A DNA stretch of 64,000 nucleotides from Chlorops oryzae (Eukaryota; Arthropoda; Insecta; Diptera; Chloropidae), in the NCBI GenBank assembly GCA_020466095.1, contig CM035808.1:44168793-44232792 (forward strand), in the 5' to 3' direction. Shown piece after piece: positions 23,130 through 32,828 of the stretch (within the stretch, counting starts at the first letter, position 1; each line of letters begins with the position of its first letter). The notes under the pieces were generated by a model. That model worked only from the letters and a program-made list of their open reading frames with translations, was not told the origin of the DNA and ran no database searches. Both the position numbers and the translations under genes were made by a program.

Positions 23130-24935
23130 CAGGCACGTAGCCAGGATTTTCAGACGGGGGGGTTTTTATATTTCCAATTTTTTGCTGCGTAACAATTTAC
23201 ATTCTTTCAAAACAATACGTCAATGAAACCGATAGTCGTAACAAAAGTATAAAAAAGTAAGAAACAGAACTCCAAAAGAAGAAGCACCATAGTGTGCGTA
23301 TAAAAGTTGCTAAAAATTTTATAACTTAAGCCAAACCAAACAATGATTGCTGATTTTATTAATTAATAGTTTTAATAATTTTTTACAATCAGAACAGAGT
23401 TTACCCGAGAGGGTAGTTGATCGAGTGTGTTTTGCTGTGGTTCAGTGGTATGGAAAGTTCCAACAAAATAGACATACCAATATCAAGTACATTAAGAGAT
23501 AATAAAAATATTATTTCATATAATATTACACATTTAATAACCAAAATTTACATTTCATTTAAAAAAAAATCATCTTTAAAACTTCTGAAAGTAGTCGGTG
23601 AATATAGTAAATCCCGATACTTGGTTAAGTCAGATTGTCTTAATTTATTTTTTCGATCTCAAAATGACACCAAAAATTAATTTTTGGACTAATATTGAAA
23701 AACTTTCGTGATATTCCTACAGAGTGAAATATTTACTTTAAAAATTTCGAGTGGGTAAAATACCCATGTATGTTAAACGGCGTTCTGCCGTGCCTGTATT
23801 TGATTATCTGCACACACAACTGCAAATAAAAAGTTTACGATTACGAAAAAATTCAAAAATAATCGGGCTTATTTGTGATTAATGAAAAAATTCGAACTAT
23901 TGAAAAAATAATACGAATATTTTTTTTTTTTTGAGTAACATTTAAATGATGCAATGGTGCTCGAAATTTGAAACGGAATTTTCTCGAAATCCTTACGTGA
24001 TATAATTTTTTTTGATATATTTCTAATAACTAATAAACTTTAACCCTAGTCCTTATAACCGACTTTTACTACGAGAACGTATAACCAAGTACAGGTGTGG
24101 CCAGTAGGAATTTTTTTCAATTTATTTATATTATATTCGTGGTTATTTCTTTAGGATTTCAACTCATGTAAACGGCAAATTTGTTTGCGGCATTCAGGCA
24201 CTTTGTTTGTATGTGAAATTTGCAACAATAAAGAAATAAAATAAATAATTTAAGTTATAAAAAATAAATATATATAAATAAAAACATACATTTACATTAC
24301 CTTATAGCAAAAAACAAATGTTTTATTTATGTAGAAAACTTATAAAATTGCACTAAAAGATAGTGGCCACACCTATACTTGGATATACGTTTATGGGGGT
24401 AAAGACTTTGGAGGATCATATCTCCTCAATGCCTTGACCCATCACATCAGTTGAGGTGGCAGTCGACGCGGATTACCGTAATCTTCCTAGATCCGGAGTT
24501 TTATAAAATTACAATAAATGGTTTAGGAGGTACATCACTCCAAAGTTCCCACTGGCCAGACCTGTACCCGGTTATAAGGACTAGGGTTAAAGGAGGATTT
24601 CGTTGTAGAACAGTGTAATTTTCATACCTGCTTAAATCGAGTGGGCAACACTGAAGCAGCGCTTAGACGTTCATGCATCTTAAATAGAATTTTATTCTCG
24701 ATCACGATACGAGACCAATCTGCCATTTGGACATTGCTCGTCGAACCTAGTAGAGTATGTTTGAACTTCTGAGCTCCGCTCCAATTTTGTCTTCAATGTA
24801 ACCGTTTCCGTTTTGGCTTCTTGAAGTTTTAATTTGTGCCAAAGAGTGCATTGGAAATACAATTTAAAATAACATAGTCAGATTGACGACGGGGGGGCTT
24901 TTAACACCCAAAATCCCCCCTTGGCTACGTCCCTG
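23130..24935. mobile_element. hAT transposon, non-autonomous, 1.8 kb, with intact TSD
   Basis: The left end CAGGCACGTAGCCAGG and the right end, reverse-complemented CAGGGACGTAGCCAAGG, are inverted, each followed by a G-rich block (GGGGGGG). The flanks are an identical 8-bp duplication, CTATGCAT, at 23122-23129 and 24936-24943. It also fits the nTnnnnAn hAT target preference. Eight-bp duplications with CAGNGRCGTAGC ends are diagnostic of hAT. I see no transposase in the interior; part of it is a later piggyBac-like insertion (24044-24586). Without that insert the element is about 1.26 kb. Confidence 0.88.
24044..24586. mobile_element. piggyBac-like MITE (543 bp) nested in the hAT element
   Basis: CCCTAGTCCTTATAACCG at 24044-24061 is repeated as a perfect 18-bp inverse at the right end. 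TTAA lies exactly outside both ends (24040-24043 and 24587-24590). CCCTAG ends and a TTAA duplication are the piggyBac signature. The motif GTACAGGTGTGGCCAGT follows the left terminus and has inverted relatives near 24360-24389 and 24550-24566. The middle pair (24079-24107 against 24360-24389) could be the ends of yet another insert. There is no transposase frame. Confidence 0.85.
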
Positions 24936-25801
24936 CTATGCATGCATACACATTCAACTTCAATGCAAAGCGAGTCCCCTAAATTTGAAAGTTGAATCTT
25001 TTCTTTGAGGAGCAAATCTATTCCCAGGATTCGTTTGCTTTGCACAAGACAATTCACCGAGCATCGAGAGCAGATTGTGTAATATGAAGAAACAGCATTG
25101 TCCCAGTAGAGGGACAAACACACATCGCTCGAAGCTACATCAAGAATATTGTAACTGGTGGAGACATGCCATTCAATAGCTCATGAGATGCTGAATCAGT
25201 GTGTCTTTTGTTTGGCAGCGCAAATGTCTTTACTCCTTGCCGATTTTCCTCGTTTTTATTTCAGTTTTCGTTTTTTGTCGTTGCTACGCCTTACAATCAG
25301 CATTTGTAATGGCAAAGGTACAACTTTGCTTTATGCCAATTTTTTTTTTATATATATATATTTTTTTTTAACATTATCTCTTTAGTTTCAAAACAACAGA
25401 ACACAAAAAAAAAAAAAAAACAAAAAAAAAATTAAAATAAATAAACAAAGAAATTGTTAGCTACATTGAAATACATGAAAGTATAGCAACAAATTTTCTT
25501 GCTTCGGATTCATTGTTTGCTAAAAAGATGTGTCGTTATCAAAGAAGCCCGCAGGGGGTTTCTCGAGCTCCACTCTTTCCAGTATAGGGGACAGAAAATG
25601 GAAAATGAAAGAAAGCTTTCTGATAATGAAACAAGTGCATGGTTCAACAATTCAAAAAAATATATATAGTTTTATTCCCTGACCTCTGGCGCACATCCTC
25701 CAAATCCATTTAATTGGACTCACCTAGAGATCGGTTCAAAATCTAATATCCTTCTTACGATTGTTGAATTTTTTTCAGCTTCAAAAGGAAAACAAACAAG
25801 T

Positions 25802-26683
25802 AAGGGTGTTATAGTCAGGCGAGCCTGACAATAGAATACCCGACACAGACACTTATGTTCGAATAATTTTTAATATCAAGAGGTGTTTAAGGACATATTG
25901 GGCCCATATACTGACTTTTGTTAAATTTCTTTATTAAAACCGCCCATTTGCCACGCCCAATTTTTCAATTTGTTTGGGATTCTAATCGGACCCTTATATA
26001 TACGCTTAAATTCTAAGTTTCATTGAAATATTTCAATAAAGTCCGCTTTTGAGGCATTTTTGGGATTTTTGTGACAGACCCTAGTACTAGAGGTACCCTT
26101 AATAATGGTTCTATCGAAAAAAGTTTTGGGGAGGACGTTACTGGCTATCAAGGAAGCATACGTGCCAACTTTCGTTCAAGTCCCATTTGTATTTCGGGTG
26201 TAGGAGACAATTTTCGAAAAACGCCCTTATGCCACGCCCACTTTTCAAATTTTTTGAAATCATATTACTTGCGTTTAAACATGTTCAAATACCAAGTTTC
26301 ATCAAAATATCTTGAAAAACTCAGGTTTTAGAGCAGTTTTTGTGATTTTCATAACAGACCCTAGTACTGGAGGTACCCCTAAAAAAGGTCCGATCGGGTC
26401 CATTCTCGAACTTGTTCTTACTCATGTCCCCGTGAGCACGCATACCAAATTTTGTCAAGATAGCTCAACTCCTTCGATAAGATAACTGTATACAGACAGA
26501 CAGACAGACGGACAGACAGACAGACAGACAGACGGACAGACGGACATGGCTAAATCGAATCTCCTGGTGACGCTGATCATTTCTATATACATTTTGTATG
26601 GTCTATCTCGACTGGTTCTGGGTGTTACACACAACCCAACAAACGCAATATACCCTCGACACAGAGTGTGTCGGGTATAAAAA
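25802..26683. mobile_element. mini-me/DINE-1-like (Helitron/helentron-related) element, copy 1
   Basis: It opens AAGGGTGTTATAGTCAGGC with a hairpin GTCAGGC/GCCTGAC, then ATACCCGACACAGAC. The right part has a (GACA/GACG)n tract (about 26493-26547), the core GGACATGGCTAAATCGA, and a 3' hairpin CGACACA/TGTGTCG before GGGTATAAAAA. A GTCY microsatellite next to a conserved core and a 3' stem-loop is what is described for dipteran mini-me/DINE-1 elements. The centre holds a tandem duplication (period 280 bp; ACAGACCCTAGTACT at 26074 and 26354). It is non-coding; the frames across it are accidental. Confidence 0.75.
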
Positions 26684-27179
26684 TGCAAGAACAAAGTAAG
26701 AAATGAAAAATTGCAAACTCTCTTCAATGGTGGAAATGTAGTTTTTCCCTTTTCACTGACATTTCTCTACCGTGCTCTCATTGTTGCCATGATGTTGAAT
26801 CTTTTCCGGCTTGAAAATGTTGAATATAGTATACGTGAAGGTTTCTTATTATTTGCTTGTCTTGTTTATTTGCCTGTTTGTTGATTGTACGAAATTATTG
26901 TTTGCTTCTCATCTTCACAATTGTAAGTTTCTCGCTTCTTTTCGCTTTTCATTTCAAGGCAATGACGCTTGTATATACGTATCTTTCCAATGTTCTTTCT
27001 AAATATTTACCGTCATTTGCGCTAGGAGTGACAGATAGCAGCAGATGTTCGAGGCAAGAAATACTAAAATTGTTTGAAATGGAGGAAAAATGCTTAAAAC
27101 AACATTCAACTCAAGGCAAAGCGTGGGTGATCTTAAAGAAAGAGATTGTAGAATCATTTTATAGCTTTAATTTTTCAGT
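26684..27179. other. Gene-free stretch
   Basis: No element or gene is recognised. The open frame at 26857-27225 is rich in Cys, Phe and Leu codons from T-rich DNA and has no supporting motif. Confidence 0.4.
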
Positions 27180-27305
27180 AAAGCATGTTTTCAGCAATAT
27201 ATTCCCAGCAATATGCTCTTGGTAATGTGTTACTAGCATGTTCCATGCAGCATGTTTCGAGCAGCATATTCCAAGCACTATAATCCCAGCAGCATGTTCA
27301 ATAGA
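27180..27305. repeat. AGCATGTT/AGCAATAT minisatellite
   Basis: About nine short units of 12-16 bp follow the pattern AGCANNNTNYTCC. Each starts AGCATGTT, AGCAATAT, AGCAGCAT or a close variant. Length and sequence vary from unit to unit, so this is a decayed minisatellite. Confidence 0.7.
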
Positions 27306-27788
27306 CTTTAAAATTATTCATTAATGGAATTCATCAAAGAATCCTATAAAATAATGGTAGTTATGAACTTTTTGAACTGCCTTCAAATCGAAATCAGAAA
27401 TGTTCGAACTTTCGAGCAATAAAATAGAAATTAATACCGTTTTCAATTGTCTAAAAAGTTTTGCAATAACTTCTCTCTCATGGGAGTTTTTTGAATATAA
27501 ATTACTTTCTACTCTTCAACCCCACACAGAATTTATGTCCTTCATTACCCTTCTCTATCATCAATTTATTGGGCTCATTTCATTTCCATAGTCATTTCAA
27601 TTTGATTCTAAGCAAAAATTTATGAAGCATAAAAAATTATTCCTCAAATGTATATCCGTTTTAGGGAGAATGATTGGGATAAGCTGCCACCATTTTAAGT
27701 GATTTCTGAATTCCACTAAATATAAAGCAATCGCCATTGACATTTGCCACCGGATGTTTTTTTTTTTTTTTGTTTTGTATGTATTTAG

Positions 27789-28021
27789 AAATGAGTTTCT
27801 GGCTTGGTAATTGAAAAATCAGCGAAGCTGCAAATCGAAAACAATGGAAGATTTTCTGAAACCATTTGGGAGAGGATAAAGGCCGACCGAACCCCGGTGG
27901 AAATTGAAAAGTTTATGGCCGATTTTGTTGCTTCATGTTTTATTGATGCATTGGGTATCGAAGGCGGTGACATAAGGGTTGCAAAAGTAGACTATTTAAC
28001 GATTTTTTATTATGTACGCTG
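27789..28021 (+). other. Possible coding relic or exon (unrecognised)
   Basis: A long pyrimidine tract and TTTAG precede the block. After an in-frame TGA at 27792, a frame of about 75 codons stays open to 28021, reading ...FSETIWERIKADRTP then EKFMADFVASCFIDALG. It has a protein-like composition quite unlike the low-complexity frames nearby. I do not know the family. The early stop argues against a functional exon starting at that acceptor. It could be a pseudogene, an exon of an unseen gene starting further in, or chance. Confidence 0.22.
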
Positions 28022-29623
28022 AATATTGCTATGCGCTCGTGATGCAACTTGGAGAGTGACTTTTAACGTTTTCCCTTTTCCTTCAACTTCTTCGTCTCAG
28101 ATTAATTTGGTGGAACACGGAGTCGAAGAAGAAGTCGATGGCTACTTCTCATGGGATTTTGTGTGAAACTTCAAGTTTTGCCACCACCATCAGCTTCAGC
28201 AGTCTGTCGGATTTAATTTATTGCCAGCGTCATAAATAACAACAGTCGAGGCAGTTATCAGTCATTCGTCCAGGTAGACCGCGACAGAAACGGCCGGAGA
28301 CCGACACAAATGATAGTCATGTTTTAGTATCCAAACGAGACTTTTCGCGTTAAAAAGGATTAAAACGTTTAATTTACGATATAGGATTTCGGATTTGGAT
28401 GCACATTTTTTGTTGCGCGTAGAGTCCATAAACGATAGTACGACTAAATGCTTTAATATTACCATACGACTTTTGAGGACTGTGATTCATTTGAGTGATG
28501 ATGCCATTTTTAAGCTGAATGCTTAAATGCTTTCGTCCTTCTAAATGACATGGCCTCGTTTAAATGGTCTCCTTTCGCTCGTTTGCACCGCCTTTCGGTG
28601 TTTCTTTGGAGAGGTAATATAAAAGAGAAAAAATTTAACGCGGTGCAGCATTCGAGGCGCGTAATTATACTAAATGCTCGATGAATCAATTCTTTGAGTT
28701 TGAGTCGTGGCGGCTTTAGAGGAACATATTTAGATACATTTCTGTTACATTTTCTGCTTGAGTTTTGACGTATAGAGACTTCCGCCGCCGCTCCTTCCAG
28801 AGTCATTATCGTCGTGTTGGAGTTAAAAAAAAATTTTACCAGAACCTTTGCTCTTGGTTGACGAATTTGGTCCGCTTGAAGTTATTTTTAATGCTCTTAA
28901 TCTTTTCGCTTTTGACGTCCCTTTTCATTTTAATTATTTTTTGTTTTGTTTTAATTTTTTACCTTCTACACGAGACGAGACGAGCTCATAAATTTCGTTT
29001 TTGAATTCGCCTCGAAATTTTTTATAGGTACATGACCCAAAAATGTTGAAGCTCTTAAATTGCTGAAAGCCATCGGGGAAAAATATAATAAACAACACAC
29101 CGTCTGGCATTGAATTCTTAGAAATTGATTGCCCAATTTTAATAATTTTTATAAAATGATGATGGACTGCATTGTTCGGAAAAAGGTTAATTTCGCCTTT
29201 GAGAAACAACAGAGTTTCTTCCGTCTGTTCCATGTTGCCATCGCGTCATGGAATAGGGTCAAAAAGCTTTCTTATTTTCTCCTCAAAAACTGAAAGATAA
29301 CAGCATTATGCTTTAAATATTCTGATCGATTAAAGGGATAAACACTTTTTTTCTATCCCAAAACCTATTCAGCCACTTCAACCTTCGGAAAGTGAAAAAA
29401 AAAAGCGTCGAAAGAGTGTCTAAGACAATATTGCCAAACATTAGCAGTGTTTCTAACAGCAACATGCTGCGCAGAGTATTGTGAAGGAAAGATTTCCTTT
29501 GCTTTGAGTGCATATTAATATACAGTAAAGCCTTGATAACATAAATTTGTTCCTATAAGATGAATTTTTTACGAATAATAACATAGAATAATTAAGACAA
29601 AGATCAATTTTTAATAGCTCATC
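28022..29623. other. Gene-free stretch with an isolated pogo-like end
   Basis: No supported gene. TA followed by CAGTAAAGCCTTGATAAC at about 29522-29541 resembles a pogo-type terminus, but no partner end was found. The open frames show no motif. Confidence 0.4.
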
Positions 29624-29789
29624 CAGTGGCGTAGCGCGCCATTTCAGCGTCCTACGACCGTTTGGGGCACAATGCAAGAAATTCCTCCCCCTCCAACCGG
29701 CCTCAATAAATATACCTTCATAAAAATTGAAATATGATTTGGTCGCTGGGGGGCGGCAGCCCCTTCGATAACCCCTCGCTTCGCTACTG
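29624..29789. mobile_element. hAT MITE (166 bp)
   Basis: The left end CAGTGGCGTAGCGCG and the right end, reverse-complemented CAGTAGCGAAGCGAG, are inverted. The outside 8-mers are AGCTCATC (29616-29623) and CGCTCATC (29790-29797), a seven-of-eight match consistent with an 8-bp target duplication. CAGTGGCGTAGC ends are typical of hAT. The interior is C/G-rich and non-coding. Confidence 0.7.
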
Positions 29790-29796
29790 CGCTCAT

Positions 29797-30227
29797 CAGT
29801 CCTATTCTAAATGATTATTTCCCGGGATTTTTCCCCTAGATATTTTTCTCCTCGGAAAAGGAAAGGATTCTAGCCGTCAATAACAGAAAGAAGGCTGGAA
29901 ATGGTGGAAAACTTTACTCACACTGCATTTCCTTCCTAGCGTACAGTAGCGAGCAGAAATGAGTACATGTTGGGATCTTCAATTGTTTTCTCCTTATATC
30001 TCCGGTGTTAATAAAAATATCCAAGTGAAATTTTAGGTATATTTTCTTCAATTATTTGGGAATATAAATAGTGCGACGAAAATGAAGTAAAGGTGATAGG
30101 AAAAGAGAAAACAGAAAACATGCTACAAGACCCACATGTACTCAGTTTTGCTTGTTTGGCAAAAAAACCATTTTTTTTTTTTCAAATCGGCAAGGACAAA
30201 TTTCCCGGAAATTTTTTGAATCGGGCT
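29797..30227. mobile_element. Second member of the CAGCCCGATT MITE family, interrupted
   Basis: The left end CAGTCCTATTCTAAAT with TTTCCCGGGATTTT, and the right end, reverse-complemented AGCCCGATTCAAAAA with TTTCCGGGAAATT, resemble the termini of the MITE at 14508-14737. The span is about 431 bp. Subtracting the internal Tc1-like block (29944 to about 30155) leaves about 219 bp, near the 230 bp of the other copy. The similarity is weaker than in the first copy, so this is an older insertion. Confidence 0.5.
29944..30155. mobile_element. Tc1-like MITE nested in the 29.8-30.2 kb element
   Basis: After TA at 29942-29943, the left end reads CAGTAGCGAGCAGAAATGAG then TACATGTTGGGATC. The right side, reverse-complemented, reads AAGCAAAACTGAGTACATGT then GGGTCTT. 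The shared block is GAGTACATGTKGGRTCTT. CAGT ends next to TA suggest the Tc1-mariner superfamily. The right boundary is not exact. There is no coding sequence. Confidence 0.55.
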
Positions 30228-30663
30228 AAATATATAAGTTTATAGTTTTCAGAAGTCAATTTTGAGGTTCATGGGCCTCAGCACATACCGTTAGTTTTCC
30301 AATGTTTTCTCTAAAGTGCCGAAGAAGTCTTTCTACAGGATAGCCCGTTTCCTTAGAAAAACTTCAATACCTGAGATCAGTGAACTCTCAGGGAGTAAGG
30401 AAATTATTGAAATGCCTCATCATGTAAATAGAGTTTTTAAAGAATTTTGACAGGCAAGAATAATTTTTTTTAAAATTCATAGCAAGCAATTGAAGATTTC
30501 CCCTAGAGATCTTCAAAAATTCTTTTCCAAATAGTTTTAAAGTATTTTCATTCCAAATTTTATTAAAAATATCAAAAGAAGAGAATATAAAAAAATTTTA
30601 TTTTTTTTGCCCCAACATATCAATAGAAAATTCTCTGGAAAACATTTACACAAAATATTCACA

Positions 30664-31870
30664 ATGTTGAAGGTGAAAATAGCAAATCTAAATGACACGG
30701 ACGAAGCGGTCAAGCTGCGAAAGCGTCAACAATTCGAAGACGAACGAAAGAAGCGAATTTTCAATGCCCAACAAAGGCTGTTTGGGGTAATTTTTATATG
30801 TTTACAGTGTTGTCCTTAATTTTGACTGAAACCTTTCCCCTCTCCAGATCGATACCGACTTCATTGAGCGCCAGGTCGCCGAGAAGAACAAACGCCTCCA
30901 CGTCGAGGCCGACTGTAAGCGTCGCTATGAGGAACAAATACGCATTCAAGATCGGGCACTGATCGCCAAGGACAACGAGCAGGAATTGCGTCAGAAAATG
31001 CTCGATTCCGATATGAATTTCTATCGCTGCCGCTTCCAACGCAAGGATCAACGCCGCGAATTCGATCTAAACGATCCGAATGCATTGAAGAAGGCCAAAC
31101 CGTTGCGCATCGCAGACGATGATACGAATCTTGGGCTTGCGAGTTGTCAGATCTTTGCCGGCGAAGATTTAGGCTTCCACGAGCGAAGGAAACGTCAATT
31201 CCAGCAACAGCGTGCCTGGCTTGATCAGCAAGTTCAGGAGCGTCAGCGAGCTGAGAAATCGAAGCACGCTGCTGACGAGAAATGGAGAACCAGCATGATG
31301 GAACGCGAGAAGCAACTCGAGGATATGGTCGTCTCGGAGAAACGTGTACGCGATCAAATTGTCGATTCGGTGCGGCTCTTCAATGCGACTCTGGCGCGCG
31401 ATAAGAGCATGTTGCGAGAACGTGAGAAGCGCAACACAATGGAGGATAATATGGCCGAAATTTATAATATGCTGACAAGTGATATGCTCACCGAGAATCC
31501 GGATGTAGCACAATCGAGTATCGATCCGAAGAAGAAAATCGCCTTCATGTATCGCGGCATGACACCCAATGAGCTGGCACAATTCCGTAAGGAGCAGGAG
31601 CGCCTGCGAATCGCTTCGATGCAGCGTGCCGAACAGGCGAAATTAATGAAAACCCAATGGGAACAGTACGCTTTGAATATGGATCGTGAATTGCGATTGA
31701 AGGATATTGAATTGGCCGAACGAGAGAAGAAAATCGTTAACGAGATGGTCGAATTCAATGCGAAGCTGGCCAAAGAGAAACAATTGGAGAAGGACGAGAG
31801 CGAGAGGCATTTGAAAGGCGTGGGAATTTCTGATGAATTCTATGATAATTTTAATACTCACACTCGTTGA
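30664..31870 (+). CDS. RIB43A-family protein (RIBC1/RIBC2-like), two exons
   Basis: RIB43A proteins are coiled-coil rods of ciliary and flagellar doublet microtubules, where they help stabilise protofilaments; a role in sperm flagella or ciliated sensory neurons is the likely use in a fly. Exon 1 (30664-30786, 41 codons) ends F-G before GTAATT. A 61-bp phase-0 intron (30787-30847) ends TCTCCAG, and exon 2 (30848-31870) gives 381 residues in all, the family's usual length (about 380). Family blocks in order are RKKRIFNAQQRLFG-IDTD (about 29-45), REFDLNDPNALKK (111-123), IFAGEDLGFHERRK (143-156), NMAEIYNMLTSDMLTENP (242-259), YRGMTPNELAQFRKEQ (276-291) and the C-terminal DEFYDNFNTHTR. The helix is highly charged (E, K, R, Q), with no signal peptide or membrane segment. 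It stands alone between MITEs. A possible AATAAA lies at 32309. The reading frame is intact, so I take it as functional. Confidence 0.93.
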
Positions 31871-32320
31871 ATTATGGTTACGTGCCGAGATGTATGGCGA
31901 ATTTGAACTGGTGGAAAATTTTTTTGTATTTGTTGCTCTTCGTATTTCAAAAAATTATACTTTTCAGAAATTATTTCGATTTTTTTTTTTTTTTTAGTTC
32001 TCTTAACAGATGTAATTGGGTACTTGGAAGCTAAATCCACATCAAATAAGGCGACACTTATTTTATAATAGAGTACAAAATTCCATTAGTAGAACTAGTC
32101 ACAGATCTTAAGTGGATGACAAGCCAGTTCTCAGGGCACCTATTAGTACCAATTATTAAAACAGGCAAGCAAAAAAAAGCCAAGGCTCCTTCGGTCAGAA
32201 GAACGCCAATCAACACAAATCATCAGTCACTTCGATGGAATCGAAGTCATTAAAGATTGATCGCTGATGACAAAACAACAAACACAATGCAGGTGCCTTT
32301 TAAACGTGAATAAAACAATG
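31871..32320. other. Downstream flank / likely 3' UTR of the RIB43A gene
   Basis: The DNA after the TGA is AT-rich, with a T run at 31981-31995. The first clear AATAAA is at 32309-32314, just before the next repeat element. No other gene is visible. Confidence 0.4.
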
Positions 32321-32828
32321 AAGGGTGTTATAGTCCGGCAAGACTGACAATGAAATACCCGACTTAGTAAATTGGTTTGAAGATATTTTTTAATACAGGC
32401 TCCAAGACCGCGACCATGGAGACAAATTATTCTTCAGATATGTAGGAACAAAAAGGAGCCCTTTCTTCAATTAGCTGCCCATTTGCTACAATCACTTTTT
32501 CAATTTTTAGAAATAATGTCGAAACTAAAATGAAATGTTTGAAAGCTTTATCACAGACCGTTATATTGGAGGTCACCCTAAAAAAGGTCCGATCTTGGCC
32601 ATTATCAATAGTTTTTTTTAACTCATGTCTATGCCAATATACATACCGAATTTCTACAAAATAATTCAACTTCTTGGATAGGAATAATTTTACACGCACA
32701 AAAGGGTGGATATAGCATAATCGAATTCATTTCTTAACATATTTTGTATGGTCTGGCATTTTTCTGCATGCTAAACACGTTCGCACAAACACAATATACC
32801 CCGGAATAGAATGTGTTCGGCATAAAAA
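32321..32828. mobile_element. mini-me/DINE-1-like element, copy 2 (decayed)
   Basis: The start AAGGGTGTTATAGTC then ATACCCGAC matches copy 1 at 25802. Further in, ACAGACCGTTATATTGGAGG, CCTAAAAAAGGTCCGATC, ACATATTTTGTATGGTCT and ACACAATATACCC all have close counterparts in copy 1. The end GAATGTGTTCGGCATAAAAA corresponds to copy 1's hairpin and GGGTATAAAAA. Copy 2 has only one of the 280-bp central units and lacks the GACA tract, where copy 1 has more than 50 bp of it. It is the older or more eroded copy. Confidence 0.7.

Noticed and set aside
26071..26727. Small proteins around 26.1-26.7 kb, one with a repeating SVCP motif
   Set aside because: They lie entirely within the mini-me-like element; the SVCP repeat is the GACA tract read in translation.
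31169..31861. Three minus-strand frames of 72-137 residues
   Set aside because: They lie antisense to the RIB43A exon 2 and are shadows of its codon bias.
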